DNA from: Isoetes taiwanensis | Taxonomy: Eukaryota > Streptophyta > Lycopodiopsida > Isoetales > Isoetaceae | Direction: 5' to 3' | NCBI GenBank assembly: GCA_021234155.1 | Contig: JAJEKV010000004.1 | Location: 21,123,619 to 21,187,618 of the forward strand | Length of the DNA stretch: 64,000 nt | In this document: piece after piece, positions 10,100 through 22,023 of the stretch | Layout of the letters: each line of letters opens with the position of its first letter | How positions within the stretch are numbered: position 1 is the first letter of the stretch | The notes under the pieces: generated by a model | Databases searched by the model: none | What the model saw: the letters and a program-made list of their open reading frames with translations, nothing else | Told to the model about the DNA's origin: nothing | Translations under genes and position numbers: made by a program

Positions 10100-11310
10100 C
10101 AGCATGAAATGACAAAAGAAAAAGCCAGGGATCGAGGAAGAACTGCAACAGAAAGCACAAATAGAAAGCAAAAAATAGACGTAAGTTGGAATTTGAATTT
10201 GCTCCTGAGTTTTGTATCTAATTGTTTCAGAGAAACAAGCAGGAAATATGCATCAAATTCTTTATAACGAATCCAACGAGCGCAGCTACAGCTTGAAAGG
10301 ACGAAAGGAAAAGCCAGGGATCGAGGAAGAAACTGCAACAGAAAGCACAAATAGAAAGCAAAAAATAGACGTAAGTTGGAATTTGAATTTGCTCCTGAGT
10401 TTTGTATCTAATTGTTTCAGAGAAACAAGCAAGAAATATGCATCAAATTCTTTATAAGGAATCCAACGAGCGCAGCTACAGCTTGAAAGGACGAAAGCAA
10501 AAGCCAGGGATCGAGGAAGAAACTGCAACAAAAAGCACAAATAGAAAGCAAAAAATAGACGTAAGTTGGAATTTGAATTTGCTCCTGAGTTTTGTATCTA
10601 ATTGTTTCAGAGAAACAAGCAGGAAATATGCATCAAATTCTTATAACGAATCCAACGAGCGCACTATAGCTTGAAAGGACGAAAGGAAAAGCCAGGGATC
10701 GAGGAAGAAACTGCAACAGAAAGCACAAATAGAAAGCAAAAAATAGACGTAAGTTGGAATTTGAATTTGCTCCTGAGTTTTGTATCTAATTGTTTCAGAG
10801 AAACAAGCAAGAAATATGCATCAAATTCTTTATAAGGAATCCAACGAGCGCAGCTACAGCTTGAAAGGACGAAAGCAAAAGCCAGGGATCGAGGAAGAAA
10901 CTGCAACAAAAAGCACAAATAGAAAACAAAAAATAGACGTAAGTTGGAATTTGAATTTGCTCCTGAGTTTTGTATCTAATTGTTTCAGAGAAACAAGCAG
11001 GAAATATGCATCAAATTCTTTATAACGAATCCAACGAGCGCAGCTACAGCTTGAAAGGACGAAAGGAAAAGCTAGGGGTCGAGGAAGTAACTGCAACAGA
11101 AAGCACAAATAGAAAGCACAAAATTAGGCGTAAGTTGGAATTTGAATTTGCTCCTAAATTTTTTATCTAATTTTTTCATAGAATCAAGCAGGAAATATGC
11201 CTCAAACCTGGCAGTACGAATCCAAGAAGCAGATTTGCAGCATGAAAGGATGAAAGCGGAAGCCTGGGATCAAGCACGAAGTTACAAAGAAAGCACAAAA
11301 AAGAGGTAAA
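10100..11310 (+). repeat. Exon-like tandem array, period about 190 bp, six copies
   Basis: Units begin with GTAAGTTGGAATTTG at 10181, 10371, 10561, 10749, 10939 and 11130. Each has a 50-bp AT-rich part starting GTAAGT and ending TTGTTTCAG, then about 140 bp of purine-rich sequence ending AAAATAGAC just before the next GTAAGT. The 140-bp part therefore looks like an exon between a consensus acceptor and donor. Two variants alternate (A-B-A-B-A), so amplification was as a 380-bp dimer. The 140-bp length is not a multiple of three, so splicing successive units together would shift frame and soon hit a stop. The 50-bp spacer is also short for a plant intron. It may be a decayed amplified exon or a satellite that began as one. 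Confidence 0.85.
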
Positions 11311-11335
11311 CAAAACAATCGAAGCAATATGGTTT

Positions 11336-11545
11336 TTGTTTCTGTCACGAAGCAGATCATTTTTCTTCATCAATGTGTATCCATATTTCGCATGGGCAAG
11401 CAACCCATCTCAAATCCTTTTTGCAGCCTCACACACGGTTGTGTCGGATGGGTCTCTGCATTATACTAACATGTTGGATGCCCAGATGGATGCTCTGCTT
11501 GCAGCCATGAATAGGATTGGCTATGGCGCGGTTTGGGGCGGCGCC
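11336..11545 (+). pseudogene. GH17 beta-1,3-glucanase fragment
   Basis: An open stretch contains FFINVYPYFAWASNPSQI and, after a small deletion, VVSDGSLHYTNMLDAQMDAL followed by AAMNRIGYG. This is the middle of a glycoside hydrolase family 17 endo-1,3-beta-glucosidase (the PR-2 family), which cleaves callose and fungal glucans. The family continues after IGYG to the conserved ETGWPS catalytic segment, which is absent: sequence after about 11545 is unrelated. No signal peptide or N-terminal barrel strands are found nearby, though the 190-bp array ends only 30 bp upstream. It is a truncated fragment, either a gene relic or a captured piece. Confidence 0.7.
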
Positions 11546-13872
11546 CTCTTCCAGTTTCTGTCTGTTAAATTATTCTTGTGAATTGTATGGTTGTTAATCT
11601 AATGTTGTGTAATGCCGCAGTGGGTGGGTGGTTCAAGAATCCATTAGAATCGTGGATGTACGAGTGACATTACCTAGCAACATTACCTAGTACATGCTAG
11701 GTAAATGGGCTTAAAAAGACACGCCAAGCTTGCTCTCTTTTTTGGCTTTTATCCTTATCTTTTAGTTAAACTGGTCGTTTTTTTGGCTTATTTTTTAGAT
11801 GATGGGATGCATTTATAAGTAAGCCTATTTCGAAGAAAACCCACCCGTTTCAGCTTACTTTCAAGGTAAACCAAACACTTTTGTATTACACCATTATGTT
11901 TGCTATATTGACTATATCTAAGCTTATTCATGATGTTAGGTACCATAAAGTTTCTGATGTTAGGTACCATAAAGTTTCTGGTTTATAATATATTTCTTAC
12001 TCTATTTTCAAAGCCATTTGGTAGCATGGGTAGTGTCAATTCGAAAATGTGAATCTTCTTACATGTCCAACTTCTTATTGTGAGTCCAACTTCGTAAATG
12101 AGAATCTTCTTGCATGTCCAACTTTTGCCATGCGCATTTCGAAGGACTAATCCTCTGTGTTTTCAATATTGTAGGTAATGAAACGATGCTTACAAAAGAC
12201 GAAATATGCTAGGATGAATTCTTCTTTGGACAAGTGAAGAAAGTTCTTTGATCTACATTAGGATTTGTAGGGTTTAGGGTTGAGGAGAAACATTGTAGTT
12301 CTAAAAGATGGAATATGGAAGGTGGAGGAAAAACATTGTAATTCTATAAAAAGTAATTGTGAGTGATCTACAATTTTATGAAACTGGGTGTGTTTTATTA
12401 TTGTGCATACTTCTATAATATTAGTGTTGTACTGAAATTTCTTCATCATTTTCTTCTATCATTTGCGTGCTATTATGCTATATTTTTGTTATCACGTTTT
12501 TATGATATGGTGCTATATTGTGAAATATTGACTATTTTGTAAATAACATGATATTACGTTTTCATAATTTTGAGGTGAAATGTGTGAATTTGAATATGCT
12601 ACTAAAAACATGCAATATGAAATTTGTCCCAAAATTAAGACATAATCCCAATTTAATTGAATGATGGTTATGAACAATCAAAGGATCATATTATTCTGAA
12701 TTGATGCCACGATAGTTACGGCCATAGTTTTGCTCTATACAAAATCCAAGCATCATGTTTCTCTCTCCATACTATTCTATTCTATTCTATTCTATTCTCT
12801 CCATACTTCCCTGATTTTTTCAAGGATCCAGATGCAACTTCTCCAGAGTATTTCTCTGTTGAAGACATAGGATCAGAACTGATTTTGGCATGGCAATATG
12901 TGAAAAGTGAAAGTTGCAACAAGTTGGAATTTACTCCTGCGATGAGAATCTTAAGCAGTGTTGGCTCCTTTAGAATTAGAAGCAAAAAGAAAAAAAAAAG
13001 AAAAAAAAACTATTCTATTCTACTTTATAGCATTTTGCCTCCATTACTGGCATATACATTTGCATATACTTTTGACTGGGTATGAATGACATTGATTCCT
13101 CCTGTCTTCTTCATCAAATGCATATTATGATCGCTCTGTCCAACAAAGGTAATTTCTTCCAAATTCTCTAACAAATACCTCAAGACCATGGTAGTTGATG
13201 TTCTGTCAATTACCAATTTTATTAGAATTCCATCGTTTCAGAACTACAATGATACTGCAATTCAACTGATAACAAAAATGGCATAAGCTAGTCTGCCATC
13301 CATAGTGGACCTCAATATTGTAATTCAAATAATGAAGAAAACGACATACTGACCCACCATCCATTTTGGGTCTCAACTCCCCAACAACCAAACATAGCTC
13401 CCCAACAAGCTTGGCAAAATATGACTTTTATCACCATATCAAATGGTCAAACATAGCTCCCTAACAAGTTTGGCTTTGCCGACATCACACTCGTATGGCA
13501 TGCCTTTTTGCTAGTCCTCCGCTCCCTCCCCGAGTCCTTTTTTTTTGCTAAAGACGTCGCAGTGCAACGTCTGCTATGACATCTAACGCGTCATGTTGTG
13601 ACGTCCACTTTTGTAGTGCTCTTGTTGGTTTGGAGCCTAATTTTCAATTTTTTTTCATGGTAATCTAACGTCTTTTTGTGAGCATAAATGTCGACATAAG
13701 GCATTTACTATGCTTTCTACTATTTCTTCTACTTTGTAACATCTTGGCATTTTTTGTTTCGTGCCCTCATTTCATATTGCAAGTATAGTAAGGCACTAAT
13801 GTACATCACTAAACATTGCATTAACCGTGATGTGCAATTTTGTCTTATAGTACCTGCAAGAAATTGACATAT
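11546..13872. other. No convincing gene; microsatellite and short duplications
   Basis: A 24-bp tandem duplication (ATGTTAGGTACCATAAAGTT) lies near 11934-11981 and an (ATTCT)n microsatellite at about 12774-12798. Minus-strand open frames at 12782-13391 lie downstream of the CHX-like gene and could include 3' exons, but I could not recognise them. Confidence 0.4.
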
Positions 13873-13911
13873 TTACAAGATGCAATTAGGTAATAAGCCA
13901 ATGTCATTTAC

Positions 13912-15336
13912 CTCAAGCATATTGATTTTCCTTCCTGCCTGACATATATAGCTTTGTTCTCCTATTGTCGATTCAGAATGCATCTTCCCACATTTCTTGT
14001 CAAGTATCACATAAATTGCTATGGAGATGACATACACTCCAATACATAGTGCGAAGTCAATATGTGAGACAAAGTGTAGAGGTTGGGGAGTGATGAGACA
14101 ATCGAGAGTGATGTTAGCAAAAGCTACAAGAAGCATTTTGGTTCTAAAGGAAGATGTTCCCAGTTGGTTTTGGTCAAGAGCTTCACTGACCAAAGGATAC
14201 AAAGGTCCAACATTCATGCTGATGTATGCAAGAGCAAAAGCCTTCATAATTCTGCTAGGTGCCTTAGGGGTTACTTTCCTTGATGAAAGTAGAATAAAAT
14301 AAAACAAGAGATAAGGTGCCACTTTGATGTTGGCAAGAAACCAGTTCAGATAACTGTATGCTAAGATGTTTGCGTGGTTCTCTTTACCTTGATAGATTTG
14401 GATTGAAGCCTTAACACCTTTGTAGTAAAAGAGGTAGAGGCGAGAAGAACATCGAAGGTAGGCCGAGGCTGAAACGAATAATCCTATTGAAGCAAAACAT
14501 GAGATATATCTAAGTTAGTTTCTAGTTAGTAATGCTTTGAACATTAAGATTAGTTTCCAGTTAAGTAGTAATAACAATGCTTTATAAAGATAAAGGTTAT
14601 TTTACCAGAGAAAATTCCCATAGCGATTTTCATTCTTACTGAGACTGCATTTTTTGCTGTAGCTTGAACTGTTAGTCCGCCCAAAATCAAAGATGCCAGA
14701 AAAGAAGATGTTGTTGATAAGGGCAATGCTTCTATTGATTCCAGCATAAGGCTGCCTTGGACGTAATGCTTTAGCGAGTAAATCCAAGCAAATTGTTGCA
14801 AACCATACATTGGAAACATCTCAATCGATAAGCCCAATTGAGTAAACAGAGTATTCTTTTCTTCCATTTGAAAATCCGTCAAGCTGCAGAAACAGGAACA
14901 AAAATCAGAGATCAAGGACAACAACATGTGCTTAATGACAGAAATCGTTGCAATAGACGTACCCTTTGAAGCTGCAAGACTCTTTGAGCAGATTTAAGAG
15001 CCTCCAAAACTGCATGAGCGGTAAGAAATAGGCAGACTTGAAGGGAGCATGTTGCTTGTCGAATTTGAGGGCAAACATTAAGGCGTTGAGGGTATGTGCA
15101 AAAAATAAGATAATAGATCCAAGAATTATATATTTTCGTGCATTAAATGCACGAAGGCAAGGGTAAGACAGATCACCGCAGGAGAAATTTGGACAAGAAA
15201 CGGTGCAGATGGTTTTGTAGTGTATGAACTGCTCGGTAAAAACTACCATGGCGTAAGTGCTGGTCCCTAAACCAAACAGATATGTTCCGGCAGAGAAGAG
15301 GGTCCTGATTGCAATCCAAATTCCTATAATCTCCAT
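13912..15336 (-). CDS. Multi-exon membrane protein, possibly a divergent CHX cation/H+ exchanger
   Basis: Three exons join in frame with consensus sites: 15336-14963 (donor GG|GTACGT), 14883-14606 (acceptor TGCAG, donor G|GTAAAA) and 14483 to about 13912 (acceptor ATAG, donor GAG|GTAAAT). Junction phases match (phase 2, then phase 1) and no stop interrupts about 410 residues, which argues for a real or recently lost gene. The product is strongly hydrophobic, with perhaps eight membrane segments, and has an N-terminal cysteine cluster. The third exon (RIMKAFALAYISMNVG, then FRTKMLLVAFANI and ITPQPL) resembles the last membrane helices of plant CHX cation/proton antiporters. Those proteins are about 800 residues, so this would be only the membrane half. 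The last donor implies further exons at lower coordinates that I could not identify. Gene structure is moderately sure, family tentative. Confidence 0.45.
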
Positions 15337-16870
15337 GGAAACCTTGAAAATTCACACTATTTTTATTCCCAGAGTGCTTGCTCTTCCCACTTTTGGGGTT
15401 GGTTTATCCGGCTTCCCCTGATTTTCTAGTCAATTACGTTTCCTAACTTTGAATTAGTCCAGAGAAATGAATGCATTGAGCTCATTCTTGGGTCAACTTA
15501 TCTACTTCAGCCCGGCCCTTTGCATATACTCGTCTTTTATGCAACAAAAAGACCCTTTATCAATTTAGAATTTGTAGTCAAAATAAAAGTCATGGAAGAA
15601 TCTCAAGCCCAAGAATTTAGTTCAAAGTGTATGGAGCTTTACATGGAGGACAATTGAGATTAATGTCTCTAGCCCAAAAGTCTCCCATTGAATTGCTCCA
15701 TATAACGCCGTGACTACTTAAACAAAATTCCATGTTAACGACAAGTCAAAGTTGAGAGTTTGAAGTCTAGATTTTTATCAATTGGTGCTCAGAATACGTA
15801 TTCGTATTTGAAAGTTCAGGTGCATAAGGCCAAAATGAATCTCATTGTCCATTTCTAACCACCACAAACTAGTCTCATGTCTTCTCTATTGAGAAAGTCA
15901 TTATGTGCCAGTCATTATGTGCCCCAGAGTCTAGGACACGTATTACCGTATTGCGCTCCTTTTTGTGCATGACTCTAGATGTCTAGACACGACAATGAAT
16001 ATGTAGCAGAACAACTTGTGTGTCCTACTGGAAAATTGATTTAATGGTTGAAGGATGTCGTTCCGATAATTATGCCATGAAGACTTGTGCATTCAAATTA
16101 AGAAAACTATCTTGTTTTATATTATTTCTTACGTGCAAAAAGAAATTTCACTTTTTTATGAGTCTGGAAGTTAAAATACTTTGAAATATGCATGTATGAA
16201 CATAATTAGCAGCTTATTTGGGGAATAAAATCAACCATGCAAAGTCCAAATAGTTTTTTGTGAATTGTGATGTATACAACATGCTAGGTTGGAATCAAGA
16301 AACTACATAGTTACATGTCAAATTTATGTAATTGTTTGTGGACATAAAGAACATTGAAAGAATTAGGGGGTGCTTTTTTAATAGAGGTGTACACAAACGC
16401 AAAATCTCATCACATTATTAGCATCTATAATTTAGTGCTAGTTTGCTTACTGGAAGGGTTGTATGGGCATATTGAAATCTGACGACGACATGAAGTGTCG
16501 AGTACGATCTGGTGTTCAGGGTTGTAGCAGAGCTTCGATTCTTGCACGAGAAATGATCAAACTTGCAGGGGATGATTTGATTGTGCCGGCAACTTTTAAT
16601 CCTCTTGTATTTTGAACTCTGCTAGATGTCGCTCGCTATTCGAAACTGCTTGCTTGATCTTTTACTTGTTTGCTTGATCGAACCCGCTTGCTATAATCTT
16701 AAAGTTGTTTGCTTGCTTAATGGATCTCGGAGGTCGTAAGGTGAGCTGCAACATGGAAGAAACAGCTTTTTCTATTTCGTTTTTCTAATTTGTGTGGCTT
16801 TTATTGCAGATCTTTGCGAGAATGGAGTTTGAATTTGAAACTCCAATACTTTAACCTTTCCATTGTAGCT
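15337..16870. other. No recognised gene
   Basis: AT-rich intergenic sequence containing the presumed promoter of the minus-strand membrane-protein gene and the left flank of the hAT insertion. No coding region recognised. Confidence 0.5.
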
Positions 16871-16984
16871 GTGCTTACCAGGGATAGGTTCAATACGCTG
16901 TACGTTTTATACGGAAAACGTATGAATTGAATGATACGACACAAATTTGCCGTATAAAACGCAAAAAATACGGCAAAAAAACAA

Positions 16985-17280
16985 TTGCGTCGAGAAAATT
17001 TTGGCGACGCTGAAAACAACTAAACAGCGTCGCGCGAAAATATTTCTTGGCGTCTGCGAAAGATTCGAGGGTTGGCGTGCTGCGAAACCAAATTTTTGGC
17101 GTGCAGCGAAAACCCACGCTCCACGGCGTCTGTGCGAATTTTTCGGCGTCTGGCGTTTTGTTTATTTTCGGCGTGCGCGAAATTTGAACCAGCGTCGCGC
17201 AGCTGCAATCTTCGGCGTCTGGCGAAAAATATTTTCACGCGTCGCGGTTTAGTTATTTTCGCGTCGCATAAAAATTTTCG
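16985..17280. repeat. Left subterminal GGCGTCTG motif array of the hAT
   Basis: GGCGTCTG occurs at about 17049, 17125, 17145 and 17214, with GGCGTGC and GCGTCGC variants between. The right end carries the same motif inverted. hAT transposases bind clustered short subterminal motifs, so these are candidate binding sites. Confidence 0.7.
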
Positions 17281-17357
17281 AAGTTTTTGCCCGATTTACT
17301 AAGCAAAAAATATTTGCGCCTAATTGTTTGGCTTTGTTTTGTGGCATCTTTGTTAAT

Positions 17358-17370
17358 AGTATATATAAGA
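17358..17370 (+). promoter_or_regulatory. Candidate TATA box of the hAT transposase gene
   Basis: A TATATATA run in AGTATATATAAGAAAAG lies about 340 bp upstream of the first transposase-like ATG (17702), downstream of the subterminal motif array. Confidence 0.5.
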
Positions 17371-17701
17371 AAAGCGTGATTAGCCCTAGAATTCACCTCG
17401 AGCGTTGACCGCCGGGTTGAGTCAAAATACTCCTTGGGAAAGCGGTTTGCCTTTGAGGTGTTTTTGAGTCCGCGAGCACGGCGTTGGATCTTTGGGGCGT
17501 GAGTTTACTCGATCCGGTGGTTTCCAGGCCCGCATCCGCTTCCATAGAATATCCTATAGGGTCTCGTCCAACCCCCTTGATTCGCCGCGGGCGTCGGCGT
17601 AACATATGCATTGTGAGCTTGCTCCTTTGCATATATACGTCTTCCTTTAGTTCGTGTAATCAAGGAGTCAGATTAAGAGACATTGTCAGCCGGGTCCGAG
17701 C

Positions 17702-17878
17702 AATGGTGGCTACTGGTCATGCATCTACCTCTGGAGGTGCAGGCAGCGGTCATGCATCTACCTCTAGAGGTGCGAGGACTGCGTGTGCCCGTGGCGGGGG
17801 CCCGGACCGCAACTTCGTGTGCGTGGTCGTGATGATCTTTGGAGTTCGGGTCTAAAAAGAGGCGAGAATGGGAGTTTG
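17702..17878 (+). pseudogene. hAT transposase, N-terminal segment (split by solo LTR)
   Basis: A candidate ATG at 17702 opens a glycine/serine-rich start (MVATGHASTSGGAGSGHAST), common in plant hAT transposases. Just before the solo LTR a different frame reads KKRREWEF. Removing the LTR and one GTTTG makes that frame continue as EFVKEFGANEWECVFCG into the BED finger. At least one frameshift (near 17840) separates the ATG from this frame. Confidence 0.55.
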
Positions 17879-20098
17879 TGCTGCCACATTTTGGCAGCAT
17901 AGAAGAGCCATTTGCATGAACTACACCTTTGGCTAACATTTGGTTTGACACATGTGTGCATGAGCTAATCAGGGCATCATACAAGTATGGCAAGGAAGTT
18001 GAGATTCAAGCAAGAAGATTTGAACCTAAATTGAAGATCCTTTGTTAGAGTTTGGAAGACCCCTCAAGATTCATTGGTATGTGGCTAAATCCAAGTCATT
18101 TTGGCATGAATTCCATTTTCCAAGGCTTCTTTCATGTTCCTACCATCTTGATCCCATTCATGAAACACTCCTTATGCTTCATACTTCCTATCTCCATACT
18201 CCATTACCATTCCTTTTTTCTAGTCAAAGCACATCAGATACCTATTATTCATCCACTTTCTTGATTCCTAATGTCTAAGACCATTTGTGCACAAGTGCAT
18301 ATTATGCCAAATCATCCACATCATCCTCATAATGCCAAATGTCATCCACATCATCACTCAAGTACATCCACATCACCATACACATGTCATCCACCTCATC
18401 ACCACATCACAAAAAGTTTTGACTAGAAAAAAGTTATTTTACCACCTTGCTTGCCACATCATCACCTCATGGTGCCATGTCATCACCCATTTGCCACATC
18501 ATTCCATAACCTTGCCACCTCACCAAAATTAGCCTCATTGTGAGCCAAAAATTAAGATGCTTTTTTTTTTTTGCTAAAATATTCTCCCATCACGCAGAAC
18601 ATAAAAAAAGATTCCATGTGGAAAAAGGAATTTTTGAAAAAGACCTTGTTATGACCCTCATATTTCATTTCTTGGGAATTGTGCCAAATTTGAGAAAACA
18701 AAAAAATTTCCTATTTACTCCCTTTGGCCTAGTCACTCATTTCCCCAATCACCTTTTGCCACATGGCACCTCGAGTATGTGAGGTGGCAGCCACATGGAA
18801 ATAGCATATAAATAAATTATAAAAATCAGAGTTTTGTGCCTTATATACCCGAGCTTTCTTTTGTAAAAATGCCTGTGGGATATTTCCTATGAATTCTTGA
18901 AGAACCCTAAAAACTTGGTCATGCCAAGAACCATTTTTTCTGCTGATTCAACGGCCTAATCATGGTCCATGGGTCCCGAAATGCTTGGATCCAAGCCAAG
19001 AAACAGACCCATGCACTAAAAACAAAAAAAAGCCACGGATTTTACCAAGAATCAACCAAAAAAAAGGGCATTAGAAAAAGGGGCTTTGGCTATCAGAGAT
19101 TTGGGAGGGGTTAGAGCATGAAGAACAGGTCGATTTGGCTCGGAAAGAAGGATTGAGGACTCTTGCTTGAAGAATAGCTTCCATATTTCAGTTTTTTGAC
19201 ATGCCTTGAGCAAAAAAATCCAAATTCTTGATGTATTTTCATATTTCCTTTGAGATTCTGATATAATATTACCCTTGGCATTGTTATGAAGTTCAAATAG
19301 ATGCTATTCAAGTTGTTTCATGCAAATTTTCTGATTTTTGAGCAAAATCCCTGATATGTGCACTGAAATTTCACTGTCCCAAGTTTGCAAGTTTAGCTAT
19401 GCACCATATGCAAACTATATTTTCAAAAAATCTGATCTTAATTTCCATAACTCTCTTGCTATTCATCTTTCATTCAAAATAGATTTCATGATTTTAGCAC
19501 TCATAAATCCATAGTTATGGCTTTGCAAAGTTGGCTGTTCTAGAACTGTAAAAAATTTCTGAGACAGTCATTGAAATTTCCTCTTCCAAGTTTGCCTTTT
19601 CAAAAATCCATAGCTTTCCAACTGCTCATCAAAAAATTCTGAAACTTTGTCATGTGCATGCCTTCCTATCCATCTTACCCCAGTCCAAGTTTCATGATTT
19701 TAGGACTTTTGCATCTCAAGTTACAGATCCCCAAAGTTGGCTGTTCCAAAAGTTTCAAAATTTCTGATACACTCATTGAAAATTGTCTGTTTCAAGTCTG
19801 CTTGTTCAAAAATCTATAGTAAGCAAAGGAAGCATCCAAAAATCCTGAAATTAAATACCAAGCATCCTCTACTACTGTTATCTCACCATTCCAAGTTTGA
19901 ATAAGTTTCACTGCACGGATCCCAAGATATAGATATGAAAACTTGGCACTTCCAAAACTGTCAAAATTTCAGGGACAGTTGAACTTTTGCAATTTGCTCC
20001 ATTCTAATCCATCATTTGCTTTGAGGATTGATCACCCTAAGTGATCTGGAGGTTCTAAACCACTGAGGTTGAAGGTTTTGCCAGGAACACCTTCAACA
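17879..20098. mobile_element. Solo LTR inserted in the hAT BED-finger exon
   Basis: A 2,220-bp segment begins TGCTGCCACATTTTGGCAGC, ends CACCTTCAACA and is flanked by exact GTTTG repeats (17874-17878, 20099-20103): the TG..CA ends and 5-bp duplication of an LTR. No internal gag/pol and no second LTR copy was seen, so a solo LTR from recombination fits best. It contains TATA-like sequence near 18800-18845. At about 19480-20000 it holds three diverged internal repeats built on a CCAAGTTTGC..CATAGC phrase. Orientation is undetermined. Confidence 0.8.
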
Positions 20099-21717
20099 GT
20101 TTGTGAAAGAGTTTGGCGCAAATGAGTGGGAATGTGTGTTTTGTGGATACACATCGGTAAATGGTTCTGCAACAAGAATTCGAGCTCACATCTTACGTGA
20201 ACGAGACGTCGGTGTCGCAACTTGTACTGCATCTGCTGACTTGCGAAAGGATGCCATCGAGAGATTGTCTCGACCGGATGGGATCACGCAAAGCGAAGAA
20301 TAATATGAGAAAAAAGGCGAGTTACGAATACTCAAAAGAGCGGGCGGGCGAGAAGCGAGGCGAAGATAACTATACCACCCCTGTTGGGACATGACATACC
20401 AATCGAGAGGGTGGACTAGGGAATCAATAGGTATAAGCACGGGAGAACAGAGAATGATAGAGACAATTGAAATAGTGGAAAGCAGACGAAACAACGGAGG
20501 GTTGATCATTGCTTAACATCGAGCAATTGAAGAAGACACTGCCCGAAGGTTGTAGAGGCATTTTTATCTTTGGGTTGTCTCCACATATTTTGGAGCACAA
20601 AGCAATGAAAGAAGCCTTCAAGAAGTTGCCAAAGCGGGGACCGGCTTTTTATTTGCCTTCATACAAGCATGCCAACAATAAAATGGTTGATGAAATACAT
20701 GGAAAAATGGTTGAGAGGGTGGAGATGAAGTTGTGTCGTGTGGTGATTTGGCGGCCGGCTTCATTAGTGGCCCGATGGTTGGAGCAATGTAAACAATGAC
20801 CATCTTATTAATTTCATGATCGTGTATCCGGGGGTGAAGTATTTTTGAAAACCGTAGAAACCAAAACCGACCAAGTGGTGGGAGATTGGATTTTTGAGAA
20901 AACAAAGGCCGTGATAGAGAGTTTTGGACCGAAGAGAATATTTCAAGTTGTAATGGATACGGCGTCTAATTGCAAGCTAAGCGGGTCAATTATTGGAGTC
21001 CAATTTCGGGTTGCATGCTACTAGTTGCCAATGCCATTGCACGAACCTATTCTTTGAAGGACCGGTTCTCCACGACACCGCGTGGTTCAAAGATCCCATT
21101 CGTAAAAGCAGCGTCGGCTTGTAAAATTCATCACAAAGAAGCCGGCAATTTATGCCATTTACAAGTCATTGCGTCGGAAGAGCCTAGCACTCATGAATCT
21201 GGGCAAACTTCGGTTTGGTTCCAATTATATATCGTCTTGAAAGAGTCTTTGAAGTGTCGTGATTGGATTATCTCAACCTTTAATCATACGAGTTTTTGAT
21301 TGGGAAAGAAGGCGAGAAAGGGAAAAATGCCGCCAAACACCGACAAACAAAGCTGGCGCCTTCGAGAAATGCTTTGGCGGGAGACATTTTGGAAAGGCGT
21401 AAAAATGTTGTGAGGTGCATGCAACTTTGTTTGTCATGCCATCAAAACCCTTGATTCTTGAAGGCAAGCACTAGAAAGGTGCGGAGGTGTTGGCACTCCA
21501 TTCAATCCTTCCTAGAAGCGTGATGGGCCCAATCGCCATTTGACAATGCTAAGCGGCGCAAAGACTACTCGAGACTTCAATGAACGATGGAAGAAGTCAT
21601 ACAATGATCTTCATGGCGCCGCGCATGCCTTAGACCCACACAACCATGATATGGACCAGCATACAGATAAAGAAGTGATGGGCTCGTTGAAGAAGGTTGC
21701 AAAAATGTTCTATCCCA
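20099..21717 (+). pseudogene. hAT transposase, BED finger and DUF659-like middle
   Basis: From 20106 the protein reads FGANEWECVFCGYTSVNG, with a following RIRAHIL and VGVATC. This is a BED zinc finger (W..C..C, then H and C), the DNA-binding module of hAT transposases. From about 20560 come SPHILEHKAMKEAF and LPKRGPAFYLPSYK, then near 20840-20995 FLKTVETKTDQVVGDWIFEK and FQVVMDTASNCKLSGSIIG. These match the DUF659 region, whose VVMDTASN block holds a catalytic aspartate in the family. Later pieces include WFKDPIR (about 21090), WIISTFNH (21263) and HALDPHNHD (21625). Stops and frame changes occur near 20300, 20505, 20800 and 21000-21540. The segment ends at MFYP, where the Ulp1 transposon entered. 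Confidence 0.85.
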
Positions 21718-22023
21718 GGGTAAAAGAAAGCTAGGGTGTCTTACATTTGGCCAAATGTAGAGTAAGAGATGTATCACATTTCAAATACATAACCGTTTTT
21801 TCAGTATGTACATAATAGCTATATTATAGAATCTTTTTTTGAACTACTTGCCACGTCAATTAAAAACGCAATCATGAAGCGATTTCAATTCCCTTGTGCT
21901 GTAACCACTCCAAGCGCTGAGCGTTAGGAGAATTTCCCACTTTCTGGCTAAAACTTCGCCCGACTCGAGATTTCCCTCCTTCTTGCGGAATTCCTCCAGC
22001 TAACCCTAAACCACGCAAGAACC

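Noticed and set aside
10099-11108. Repeated minus-strand open frames of about 84 codons (hydrophobic, cysteine-rich)
   Set aside because: They are antisense readings of the 190-bp tandem array; recurrence follows the repeat, not coding selection.
14021-14302. Plus-strand 93-codon frame
   Set aside because: Shadow of exon 3 of the minus-strand membrane-protein gene, whose splice phases are consistent.
14361-14387. Possible short intron in exon 3 of the membrane gene (GTAAAG..TTAG)
   Set aside because: It would be only 27 bp and the sequence reads through in frame without a stop, so I kept one continuous exon.
17879-20098. Full-length small LTR retrotransposon instead of a solo LTR
   Set aside because: The starting 20 bases do not recur internally and no primer site or gag/pol was seen.
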